Assembly (NCBI GenBank): GCA_023374045.1
Contig: CM041778.1
Location: 368,192,831 to 368,256,830 of the forward strand
Origin: Limonium bicolor
Lineage: Eukaryota; Streptophyta; Magnoliopsida; Caryophyllales; Plumbaginaceae
DNA: 64,000 nt
Direction of reading: 5' to 3'
This document shows positions 45,594-57,173 of this stretch, piece after piece (position 1 is the first letter of the stretch; each line of letters starts with the position of its first letter). The notes below the pieces were generated by a model, which was not told the origin of the DNA, did no database searches, and worked only from the letters and a program-made list of their open reading frames with translations. Made by a program: the position numbers and the translations under genes.

Positions 45594-48500
45594 TGTAACA
45601 ACCCTAATCCTAATCCTGTAATATAATCGCAATCGTAGAATAACAAAATATGATTCGTAGCGGAAAATAAAAACTAACTATCGTTTGGTGTTACACGCCG
45701 TTACTCACCCATGTGATACAAGGCAACCTTATTCTTCATTCATCAACTTCAACTCTCCACCGCTGTGATGACTAGATACTGAGCAATCTTAAACTCAATC
45801 CAAATCCAAACTAAACAAATGAGCAACTAAACTCAATACAACAGAACTCCATATTACAATACGCAACCAGAATAAAAGGTGTCTTATTGAAAATATATCA
45901 ACTACCTTGCGTCCCGCTCTTCGGCTTGTGTCTTCGTTCAGTAACCTGAAATGTTTGGCCCACTGAAGGGCTCAGCAAACTATATGCTGGTATGCTAAAT
46001 GTAGTCTTAAATCATTTGGATCCCTTAAGTCGTTTAGCCATCTTGATATTAGATTCATTACATGCTGTACCGGTTTACAATAATAGTAATAACTGTATAT
46101 GTTAAATAAACAACAATAGTTCACCCCAACATATCATCACACAATCAATAACCAATAACCAATAACCAAAACCAACAATCAGTAACCAATAATCAGTAAC
46201 CAATAGTCAAACCAGTAACCAAACAAGATACGCGTATTATTAACTGTACTTGTTAGTTGGCCTCATGGCCTTTATCCTTTTAACCAATCACTTAAACCTT
46301 CCAATTAATTTCCACCTCAGCGTCATGTTAGGACAACCCTTAATAACTTATTAATGGACAGTAGTCCCCTAGGTTCCAATGGAACCGTTGCCAGCTGACC
46401 CTGTGCCCCTGGATATTTTATTTGCCTTAAAGGCGACCAATTCGGCCGAAGCCTGCACCAACAGTAGTGCCCTCTGTCATCATCGAATGTGGATGTATGG
46501 ATTCCCTTGAGTGACTCCTGATAGTAGTCCCTCGTCATGATCACGCTGCGCAACCAGATAGTCGAAACTAACTGGATTCCTCTCTTTGTAAGTTAGCCCT
46601 TTAATCACTGTCATAAGATCCAATCCTTGAGTTTTAAGACTATGTCAGTTGACCGTTAGTTAGGTTCTCATAATACCTAAAGGTCATCTAGTCTTGTTTG
46701 AGTTTAGATGTATAAACTTCCAGTCATAAGACGTTCGCGCAAAATAAAACGCAATGGTGTCGAGCAATATAGTATACAAGATCATAAGTATAAATCACAG
46801 ATATCGCTCTTAGCAATTAAACACACAACGTCTGACCTCAGGAAAATCCTTAGGACATTCAGACCACACAATTAAGTGATTAACATACCGTTCACCATGA
46901 AAATTGCTAGCTTGACAGTTCACGCTTAGTAGTTTCTCCCCGTAACGCTGTTATACGTACATGCAATACCGGGTAACGTTAATACACTAGCACTACTATT
47001 ACTACTGTTGATACAAACTAATAACCGTAGTATACTAACCCCGTATGTTCTTTATTTCTCCTTGTTATTTAACAGTGGTTCGAGGTAGTTTAACAGTTCG
47101 TTATTTTATGTAACAACTACATGTGATAATGAATTTCCACCTTATGGTATATCTCCATCTCATTAATCTTATACTCATAATTGTTTTCACTTATTCTATA
47201 TATTAATAAATTTGGTTTTTTTTATTATAACCACAATTATTTATAAACTTTACATTATACTCCAAAATACATTATATTACTTAGTTTTAATTCCTTAATT
47301 TATTAAATCACAAAATCAACCTTATAAATTCGGTAATTACATATTGAACACATTAACTTTGTAAATTACTAAGTAACCATATATCTTTCGGCCTTTAAAC
47401 ATAGTTTTCCTATATTTACAATTTAACCCCCAAAACTTTATATAAGTTACATATTATTATTACTCATAAACTATAGTTTTAATATTTACTTTCCTTAATT
47501 ATCGAAATGACCCATATCTCTCTACAATTTATGTTTTCGCCCTATATCCAATTCGGTTTTACGTATAACTTTTAAAATTACATATTCACCCCAAAACTTT
47601 TATAAACTTAATATTTTATGTCATAAATCATTTTAACCCAAAGTTTTTGGTCAACACTTTGACCAAATCCTAATTTCATAATTAATACTTTAATACCTAG
47701 AAAAATCATATGTATTTCGGTTTTACACTATATTTTCCAGAAATTACCAAATAGCCCTAAAACTTTATAAATTGTTGTTTTAACACTTAAACACTTGTTT
47801 AATTTAACCAAAATTCATAATATTAATCCCTACCTTATATATATCATAATTATGCCAAAACCACCATTAACTCTCGGCAATTCCTTATAGTACCCCAAAC
47901 TTTTCAAAATTTATAATTTAACCACATAACTTAATAAACTAGCCATTTAAATACTTGTAGCTATTTTTAATATACCTAAAATTTATAATATAAGTTAATA
48001 TACTTATACTCTTCAAAAATCACCAAATGGAACATTTTATTCTCGGCTTTAATATACTTACCATATGGTTTTAAAACTTGATTTATATCTTATATTAAGT
48101 ATATATAAATGCATATAAGCCATATAACACTTCAAAAAATCATGTTAATGACCTAGGATGATTATAAGCTCAAAATTAAGCATTTAACTCCTAAATAATT
48201 CGGCCTTAATATTTATGCATCATAATTAAATTTTGTGACACAAAATTTATACCTTAAGGTAATAATCTTACCTTGTATGTTATAAGCTATTTCTTGGTAA
48301 TATATCATATTGTTTTCGGCTCTAATTTAATGAAGGTTTGTACATAAATTTGTACTAAAGTTTGAAGCTTAAATCAAACTTAAACTTAATAGGTTTAATT
48401 ATAGAAACTTACTCCTTAAATCAAGGTGATTCTTGCACTGATTTCCTCTTGAATTCCAAGCTCCTCCAATGGTATCTTGGTGTAGAATTTTGGCCTCCAT

Positions 48501-51275
48501 ACATAGATTTAGGAGATCCAAGTGTTAGACTTCTAACAAGGATTTCTAAGTAAGATTTGGAGTAGTTTATAAGAGTTTACCTTAGGTATTTGTCAAGGAA
48601 TTTTTGGTACACCTTAGGATGATTGGAGATCCAAGTTTCCTTCATGAAATGGTGAAGAGAACATTGATTTAGAAGCTATAATTTTCGGACATAAGCTTAG
48701 GTATTTACTAGGATTTTCAAACATGAAAATATACCATAACTTGATCTTGTTTGTTCCTTGAGTTGTTGTTGAATCAAGACAACTCTTTGGAGTACTAATG
48801 CTTGGCGAAATCTTGCAAGGTTGCTAGGATGATTCTTGCTTCAAGACTTGTTGGAAGTTGCTAGGAATTTAACACAAAAATGGAGTTTAAGGTTAAATCT
48901 CCATTAATGGAGCTTGAAGCTCACAAGAAGAAGTTAACTAAGGAGGAAAGAAAAGAGAGAAGGGAGAGAGCCTTACCAATTCGGCTAAGGAATGAGCAAA
49001 GGGAATGGTTAGGTCACGTAAGGAATTAAGAGGCTAGGCAAGGGAGGGATCTTGACACAATAATGTCAAAGTTGGGTAAGCTTTTCCTTAGTTTATTGTT
49101 TTGATTCTTGGGTCCATAAAATGCCCATAATCAGCCTTACTTTCGGCCATGTTAAGGAGAAATAATGGGTGATTAACAAGTCTAAGATATTAGGAAGTTA
49201 GGAAAGGTATTTCTTTTGCATTTTAAATGTTGATTTGCTCTTGCTTTCCTTGTATACTTATAGCAATAAGGGTTGTAGGTAGTCTCTTAATTTAGTTTTA
49301 TATTAGACAATGTACTAAGCTTAATTAGGTTGATGTCTTTCTTTGATTTTATAAGGCAATCAAACTCTTTTTCCCTTGATCATTATCGGCACATTAGACT
49401 AGAGAATAAGCTGTTTCATTGTCATGTATTAGACTAATAAACACATGTGACTAAATTAGATCTAGGATTGTGTTTAATTCATTACTTTACAAAGGCTAAT
49501 CTCTTCTCATTTTCTAGCAGATTTTCGGTAATGAGAGACCAGCTTGGACTGAGATTCTCTTGACATAATGTCACATGGCATGTGGGAAGGTGAGTCATCT
49601 TATTCTATGGCTTTACAAAAGCAAAATTCTTTGTTTATAGACTATAGAAATCGGCCACATTAGTAGCCATGTGGAACTGATTTTTAACTTGGTCTTTGTC
49701 ACATTATATTACATTAGGATCATATTATAACATGTTATAAGTCACAACATTTATTTGGTACATTTATACCAAGGTAAAAGATGAAAGTTTCTAAGGTAAA
49801 ATGCTGAATTTATAGTACTTTTTTACCACAATTTCGGCCCTACTTGTGCTAAGATTTTAGCACTGGATTTGATTGATTTAGATGGTCAATTCATCCCCAT
49901 GTAAGATTCCCAACTCGTGGCTCCTCAAAAACTTCAAGGTAGTAGCGTAGAACGTGTTTTTACGGCACCCGAAAGTGCGTTTTTGTGCTCTAAGGACTTT
50001 TTGGTAAATAAGTTGTTCCAACGAGTTCTAAGTATTTATAAATATTATTTATGATCAATAATGATATATTAAGGTGTTACATTAAGTCATATGGGGTTAT
50101 ATCAACTCATGACACAATTCCCGGGCTACCGGGACACTCCCGGGGCAAAACAGGAGCGTTAAGAATTTCCCCCGAGCACTTGTGTATTTTTGAAAAAATA
50201 GCTCAAGTATTCTCTTAGAATGATGAATAATGATGATAGGAATTCTAAGAATGAATTATATAGGAGTTCGTGCCACTTCGGCACCTCCCAGGCATTCCCG
50301 GGGGTTTATGGGCCCTAGAGCTGATCATAATGTGTCCGGCCCGGCAGCCCGGTCCGACCCGGCCCGTAAAAAAAGCCCGACAGGCCCGAGCCGATTGGGC
50401 TTCAGGGGGGCCTGGACATAAACTAGGCCCGAATAAAAACCGGGCCGGGCCACGACACATTTTTTGAGCCCGTGGCAAGCCCGGCCCGACCCGCTTCTAT
50501 ATTATTTATTATTATTTTTTAAAATGTAATATATACATATTTAATTTTTATATAATATATACAAAATTATAATAAATATAAATTTTAATTAAGTATATAT
50601 AATATATGATCTATATTAAAATATATTAATTTTTTAAAAAAATTATTAATTTATATAAAAAAATTAAAAAACCGGGTCGGGCGGGCCGGGCTTCGGCAAA
50701 ACCGGCCTAGCCCGGCCCGAGCATGTAAAAAACCGGGCTTGGTTTTTGAAAATAGGCCCGACGGGCCTAAAATTTTCCTTTGGCCCGGCCCGAACCCGGC
50801 CCGCCCACCCGAATGATCACCTCTATGGGGCCCCCAACGGGTTCCTCCGAGCACTTTGCGTTTAATTGAGAATTTGGCGTGAAGAATTCATCTTATATGT
50901 TTAATAAATGTTATGGTGCATTTTGAATGAAGTGTAATGCTTTATTTCATCTTATAAGTATTTCTGGGTGTTTCCGGGACTTTTCGGGCCTTAAGGGAGG
51001 TGTGTTGACTCTCCCGGGCCTTTTGCATTTTTACTCAGTTTTAGATGAGGTCCTATGTCTTAAGGATCATATAATGATCCTTGATTGACTCGGTATGAGT
51101 TTATAGCTTATATAACTGGGTTAGCTTAAGGTCCGGCTTAACGCCCGTTTTTGACCTTAAGGAGTTTAGGTGCATTTTTAACGTCTAAGTGTTTATATGC
51201 TTTCTTAGGGTTTCATAATCCCCCAAATATATTTATTTCCCATTATTTAATTATTAAATGGTTAGGGGTATTTCA
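45594..51275 (-). mobile_element. Solo LTR F, Tekay-type, minus strand (5,682 bp including a nested MITE)
   Basis: On the minus strand it runs TGAAATACCCC..GGTTGTTACA, bounded by AATTT on both sides (45589-45593, 51276-51280). There is no PBS, polypurine tract or internal domain. It contains the conserved near-terminal hairpin (45697-45723), the hairpin/CAG module (45945-45995), a run of AATAACC/AGTAACCA microsatellite (46,145-46,225), and CCCGGG-rich hairpins near 50,120-50,310 and 50,830-51,030 that may be a decayed array. Those are interrupted by an hAT-like MITE. ORFs are short and unsupported. Confidence 0.87.
50316..50825. mobile_element. hAT-like MITE with GGCCCGG subterminal repeats, inside LTR F
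   Basis: TIRs TAGAGCTGATCAT and, inverted, TAGAGGTGATCAT. Flanks ATGGGCCC and TGGGGCCC form an imperfect 8-bp duplication. Both ends are rich in GGCCCGG/CCGGGCC; the centre (50,495-50,665) is AT only. ORFs here are repeat translations. Confidence 0.8.
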
Positions 51276-51445
51276 AATTTAGATGAACAATGGTTTGAAA
51301 AAAATTTACTTTGGACTTATAATTTAAATGTTACAACCATTTTGTTAAAAAAATTTAAAACATGACAACTCAGTAGTCAAGTCAATAGCTACATGGACTG
51401 ACACCTCATGTGGTCACTCCTTTCTTTCAACGGTGTGCCCGCTTA

Positions 51446-51777
51446 AGGCATCCACAATGGTGATGGGTTTCTTTACTCTTTTCTAGGTGTCATGTCATTT
51501 TAAATGATATTTTATTACTCGAGAAACACTATCCAACTATTATTCACCACAATAATGAAGTTTCTTAACTTTATCTTACTTAGTGGATAACCAATAAGTT
51601 ATCACTATTTAGATGTAAGATAAATAAAAAAGAGGAAAACACACATAGGCGAGGTCTATTGTGTCATAAAAAGTGTAACTCATGGAAGAGAAAATGAGGT
51701 GATTTCACACCATTGTATAACTTTTTTAATTTTCTTACTGACACAAGGGGTGAAATGCACACCATTGTGGATACCCC
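51446..51777. mobile_element. Tourist-like MITE (TSD TTA), second copy
   Basis: TTA duplications at 51443-51445 and 51778-51780. TIR AGGCATCCACAATGGTG with the reverse complement of CACCATTGTGGATACCCC. Internal GTTTCTTAACTTT and TGTCATGTCA motifs match 35392-35737. Confidence 0.85.
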
Positions 51778-51780
51778 TTA

Positions 51781-52286
51781 GTTTTTATGCGATGGTAAAG
51801 GGTCATACCAAGTCATCAAGAGTGGTAAGAGGCGCAAGGAGATTTTATATCTCTTGTTGATCAGGAGGATATGAATTATACACAATGACGTTACCCTTCT
51901 ATCTTTGAATGTAATTATTAATGAGGTAAAAAAATTTGGACAACATAGAAGAAACTAGTATGAAAAATAAGCTAAAAAGAGTGAGGTATGAGTAACCAAG
52001 TATCCTTTGATAACCTAATCTAGTGGCCCCATTACTTAAACTCCATCTTGATCTGACTGGAGGTATAGCTGTAGTAACAAATTATTAAAAACTACTCATT
52101 CTATAACATAGATGCTTCCATCTATACTACAACCAAGAGAATATAACCCTTTAAAAGTGAACTTCAAGAGTAAGGATCATGAATCATAATCAAAACATGT
52201 TGCATTATCAAAACCTGATTAAAAGTTTCTAGATCATTAGATCATTTCATTATTTTGATACAGATTTCTAGAATTTACAACAAATA
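51781..52286. other. Spacer
   Basis: No gene or repeat supported. Confidence 0.4.
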
Positions 52287-52294
52287 CTTTCACT

Positions 52295-52889
52295 TAGAGC
52301 TATCAAAATTTGACCCAACCCGAAAACCCGTCTGTTTTATCCGAACTCGAAACCTAACCGAACCCGAAAATATTTAAATATAATAAACCCGAAACCCAAT
52401 TGGGTAAAACCCAAAATGACTCGAACCCGAAATGACCCGAAAAGTTTATAACCCGAAATTGACCCGAACCCAAAATGACCTGAAATAATAGTAATTATAA
52501 ATTAGGCAAACTCGAATAACATGAAAATAGTGACTATAAATTGTCCCAAATCTGAATAACCCAAATAAATATGACAAAACACTTTAATCAAACTTAGTAT
52601 ACCTGAATGAAATTCAGAATATGCATTGTATTGATTTTTTATAATCTATATGTAGTATATTCTTATAGATATTAGGTATATATATTTAATAATTTTTTAA
52701 AACATATTAACCATGATCTGGAATAACCAAAACTCGAGTCTATGTGACACTATTACAAGCTGAACCTGATTTGACCCAAACCTGAATGACCCGAACCCGA
52801 AATGACCTGAAAATTTAATTACCTAAACGGATAATGACCCGAAAGTATATGACCCAAAACCCGAATGGATAACCCGTTTTCTAGGTCTA
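52295..52889. mobile_element. hAT-like element with ACCCGA subterminal repeats
   Basis: A perfect 8-bp duplication CTTTCACT (52287-52294, 52890-52897), short TIR TAGAGCTA / TAGACCTA, and many AACCCGAA/GACCCGAA units in both halves. No transposase. Confidence 0.9.
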
Positions 52890-53019
52890 CTTTCACTTGT
52901 AAGTCATCTCTTCCAATAACTTACATGGGAGAAACCAAATTCTATCAAACTTAAGGGAATTGATTAACTAACAAGTATGATACAATGACCCTAATAGGGC
53001 CTGGTCAAGGGAGGGTAAC

Positions 53020-54639
53020 TAGACCTGGCAAAGGTGACCCGAACCAGAAAAACTGACCCGATACAACCTGATCTGAACCCGAATTTAAACCGAATGATGT
53101 GACCCAAAAATCCGAACCGAACCAAACCAAAACCGAATCAAACCAAAATTTGATATACCCGAATCCACCCGAATCGAATTCACCCGAATCGAATTGACCC
53201 GAATCGAATTCACCTAAACCACACATAAAACTAGACAAACTTACATTATCCTTCTGTTTATTATTGGCATGTACGAACGCATAATTTCTATGAAATGGGA
53301 CTAAAATAAGGAATGTTTTCATTCCATTTTTATAATTATTGTCATCTTTTCCCGTGTCCAAGGAAATTGGTTCAACCTCTTACAAATCAACACGCACAAA
53401 AAGCATATTATATTTATGACCGACTATGTTCCATCAAGTTTCAAGACACACTGAAGTATAGCAAAAAAGTGAAGTGCAGAAGCTTGACGCTAATCTTCGA
53501 GGGGGCAACAATATTAATACACTACAACACGTAATTGACCCCTCTTTACATACTGATTTGTTCAAGTAGTTTACGAAAAGTACAAATGCAATCACATAAT
53601 CTGTTTGTTATAGTCTTCAGGTTATACTAACTACAAGAAAAACTTCCAATGTGATGAGACGAAATTTTGACAACAACCGCTCAATCTTCATCCTAGCAAA
53701 ATTTTCCTGTGTATCTTCATGCTTAATCACAGCATCCGACACGATGAATTTCCAAACATTGGCACATATCCTATAGGTGTGAAGATGTCCCTACAAACAT
53801 AAACAGTACTAGATATTGAAGAGAAACTAGAAATTGTTTCAATAATAAAGGGCCATGGGTGCAAATGATGGCATCAAAATCAGTGATGAAGTCAATGCGT
53901 AACAAAACTTAACAACGGTTTGAAAGAAATCTATCAATTAGAATCTTAAGACACTAGCGAAGAATAATGAATGACTGGCGCAAAAGGGCACAAGCGCGAG
54001 GTGGTGATAGATTGGCATGGGCGCGCAACGCTCGCTCGAGATGACGGGTGCTGACATAGGCTGCGCGTGGGGTGTGACGGGCGCGGGATGGTGGGAGGCA
54101 CAGGCACAGCGTCCGGCGTGGGGGGGGGGGGGATAGATTGGGCGTCGAGTGCCGAATATTGACCACTGATTCTTCAAAATTTAAATTTATACTTGGTCGA
54201 TACAATTAATAAATCTATAGATAAAAATTAATATTAGAATATTGTCATCCAATTTGTTATGTATAACCAACCACACAATAGAAATCTTCATCCAGAGTAA
54301 CACTATATTAAGAGAATTTGGATCCAAATACGAAAATCAATACAAGTTACAAAGGTTTCTTAAATTTGTACTTTAAATTTTTGTCAATTAAGCATAACAC
54401 GGTAAGTCACCCGAATTTGACCCATAACCCAAAAAAAAAAAAAACAGAGGCTAACCCGAACCGAAAGCACCTGAACCTGAAATCAACCAAACCGAAGTCA
54501 CTCGAATCTAATTTTAACCAGATAACCCGATCTGATCCGAACCGAACCGAATAGTGAATATCTACTAATTGACCCGAACCGAACCAAATCGAACCGAACC
54601 GAGCCGAACCGAACCAAGTGATCCGAATTGCCAGGTCTA
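53020..54639. mobile_element. hAT-like non-autonomous element, 1.6 kb
   Basis: A perfect 8-bp duplication AGGGTAAC (53012-53019, 54640-54647) and TIR TAGACCTGGCAA at both ends. Subterminal ACCCGAA/GAACCGAACC repeats occur left and right. A GC-rich patch with a G run lies at 53,985-54,135. The FDSG-rich minus-strand ORF at 53005 and the ORFs near 54,000 are products of the repeats. Confidence 0.92.
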
Positions 54640-54647
54640 AGGGTAAC

Positions 54648-55350
54648 GCATACTAGTCACTCCAAATGGTTTGACTATTGAATCAACTAATGAAACATGT
54701 ATTATGTAAATGAACACAAGCTAGATTTCCTGTTTGGTTTGATAAATGAAGTTGTACTCTTGTTTGACAAAATAGTCGTGAATGATATAGCAATTTATAT
54801 TTAAATTTTTCACTATCACAGACTACAAAAACAATTATGAATAATGTATCAGTAAATTATGAATTGTCAAATATATAAATTCTGATTTATGAACTATTAT
54901 ATAAATGATATTTTCTTTTATGAACTTGAATAAATAGTCAAGAATCACAACTAATAATCACATAAATAATGCTATAAAATAAACTGATGCTAGGTTTTTT
55001 TTCCGGAACACAAGCATCATTCCCTTTCATTTGCCATCATTATAGTAAAGAACAAGAAACAAGTATCAAGCCGATAAACTAATCCTAGATATTGTCATAA
55101 GGCTCCATATGATGAGACACCCAAAAAGCAAAGTTTAAGAGCCTGAAACTATAGCATACTACTATAAGTGACACTCCCTATGGACTTGTTGCAAAGTAGT
55201 AGAGCGGAGACCATCCAACAACCCGACTCAGACTAATCTTACCACAGCCAAACAAAACAAAAGAACAAAGATAAATAAGTTAATACATAGAAACCAAAGG
55301 CACCTTCACTACACGGATTACCAGGTTTTAAGATTAATTCCCATATGCTG
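54648..55350. other. AT-rich spacer
   Basis: No supported gene. Confidence 0.4.
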
Positions 55351-55550
55351 AAGTGGAGTAATGATAGTCCTATTGATATACTTCATTAAGTCTAGAACAT
55401 GCACCATTACCACGGTTCTTTTTTACATGTACAACCAAAGACAAAGAGGAACACCATCTATCATCTATGTGGATATGTATCTGTCCAAGATGCTGGTGAA
55501 CAAAAGAAAAAGGCAAATCACAAAATTTGAAACATACACAATACGTAGTG

Positions 55551-55625
55551 GGGTAGGTTTTGAACCAGAACCTTTGGTTCGAGGATATCACTCCTCTACC
55601 GACCAAGCCACGAGGACTTGGCATA
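55551..55625 (-). repeat. tRNA-derived SINE-like head
   Basis: On the minus strand, CCTCGTGGCTTGGTCGG (box A-like) is followed about 35 bases later by GGTTCAAAACC, whose core GTTCAAAAC fits the box B consensus. Spacing is as in tRNA-derived SINEs. The body probably continues leftwards; no clear tail or duplication was found. Confidence 0.5.
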
Positions 55626-55629
55626 CGTC

Positions 55630-56590
55630 ATACTTTCTTTGCCTTCAACCTCTTGTGCGAGCTGCTGGTAATCGATCAACCGTATCCACTATGTGTGGTC
55701 ATTTTGCATAACATCAAGGTGCACATCAGGTTGCACTCACTAGAATCATCCATTGCAGCCTCCATTAAGAAGAGCGCTACGATCCAAGCTCGAATAGGAG
55801 GGGAGTTTTATTAGAGTGAACAAGTGCATCTGACGACTGACAGAAGATTAGCAGCTGGTTGTAGGTCATGGAAGTCCGCACCACAGTTATTTCTAATCAG
55901 TACAAGTTGCTCTTCGGTAGGGTAGCGTCGCCCCAATGTCGAGCTCGGTGAACCTCCCACCACTATCTTGGTCAAGGCAGATGGATCTCATCATCCTGGC
56001 CTTAGAAGTGACAAGGTGTGGCGTTGTTCCAGGACAATATTTTCAGCTGTGACAATCACATCCACACCCTTCGATCTCACCCTACCAAACAGGGAATTCT
56101 CTGGCTGGTCTAATACTCTCTGGAAGTCCATCGTATGCACCTTGCTGAAGGGATACAAAAGTTCATCAAAAGAAATGCCCCTGGCTCTGAAGCCATCTCC
56201 CGAGATAGCGCTAAACTTCCTCGCTTTTGCATGTCATCAGAGAGAGAACACAACACAACGACACCATCATACTCAGGTAACTAGAGACTCTTGGTACAAA
56301 AAAAACCTCATTTATATGATAGCTTCAGCTCCCCTAGAACGGATGACAGCGGAGACTAACTCCACCTGCTGCAGAGATGAGGGGATGTGTCGCCGATGAT
56401 TAGATCAAAATGCCAGCAAGGAAAGAAATAGCGAAGCGCTCCCTCATTCTCTGTGGTAACGTGGGGGATCATCACGAGATAGTGCCCTCAATTGTGCGGT
56501 GGTAAAGGAAATCAATTCTGAGAAGGAGGATCAGCTGCAGGGAGTGGGGCTCAGCAAAGAGCATGATTGATAGAGAGAAGAAAGGAAACT
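55630..56590. other. Unrecognised moderately GC segment
   Basis: Holds a 143-codon plus-strand ORF (55968-56399) with no motif I recognise and no support from the surroundings. It could be a fragment of a decayed element or host gene. A GTCGGAGCCAAAAATTGATG..GGGGGG block at 56,598-56,663 resembles a common plant transposon remnant. Confidence 0.3.
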
Positions 56591-56683
56591 AGATAGGGTC
56601 GGAGCCAAAAATTGATGTTGAGGGGGGCATGGGCAAAATTATAAAAAGTTAGGGGGGTCTTTTATCAAATTTTTCAAAAAAAG

Positions 56684-57083
56684 AAGGGAAAATTCACAAA
56701 ATGCCACAATTTGAGTTTATAATTCACGATATACCCCTTTTTGGAAAGTTGTTCACAAAATGCCACGATTTGAGTTTGATATTCATAAAATGCCACTATC
56801 CGCTAACAGATGTTAATTTCGCCGTCAAGTCCCTTTGGTGAATGACCAAAATACCCCTGACGACAAGTTTGATTTTTTTTTTTCCGGGAAAATTCACAAA
56901 ATGCCACGATTTAAGTTTGTAATTCACAATACACCCATTTTTGAAAAGTTGTTCATAAAATGCCACATCTGAGTTTGAAATTCACAAAATGTCACTGTCC
57001 GCTAACATACATTAGTCTCGCTGTTAAGTCTCTCTCGTAAATAACGAAAATACCCCTGACGGCAAGTTTGATTTTTTTTAAAA
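56684..57083. repeat. Direct duplication of about 200 bp
   Basis: GGGAAAATTCACAAAATGCCAC..CCGCTAACA..AATACCCCTGACG..CAAGTTTGATTTTTTT occurs twice (56,687-56,880 and 56,885-57,080), with AAAATGCCAC sub-repeats inside. GGGAAAATTCAC and ATACCCCTG also occur in the foldback at 38,646. Confidence 0.8.
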
Positions 57084-57173
57084 AAAATTGAATTGCGCTG
57101 ATTTGACTGTGCAACAGCTTTTTTTTTGAACTTTTATAAAAGTACACAAAATACCCTTGTTTGGTTTTATAGT

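Larger units (their letters stand above)
44940..51442. mobile_element. Second member of the long-TIR family, split by solo LTR F
   Basis: 45,060-45,593 carries the same blocks as 40,200-41,110 (CATTTAAACTCAAGCTTT, ATATGTTTTGACAACTTT, GATTCATTAAAATTGATATTATAA, AAGTGGTGAAT). 51,281-51,440 continues as the right arm (AGATGAACAATGG.., compare 41,197). Ends near GAGCGGGCCGC (45,002) and GTGTGCCCGCTT (51,434) are inverted and GC-rich. The exact left boundary is uncertain. Confidence 0.55.

Noticed and set aside
53005..53361. 118-codon ORF with FDSGEFDSG repeats
   Set aside because: Reads the TTCGATTCGGGT subterminal repeats and crosses the element boundary and TSD.
55968..56399. 143-codon ORF as a host gene
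   Set aside because: No recognised domain, no intron or promoter signal and no neighbouring support; kept only as an unrecognised segment.
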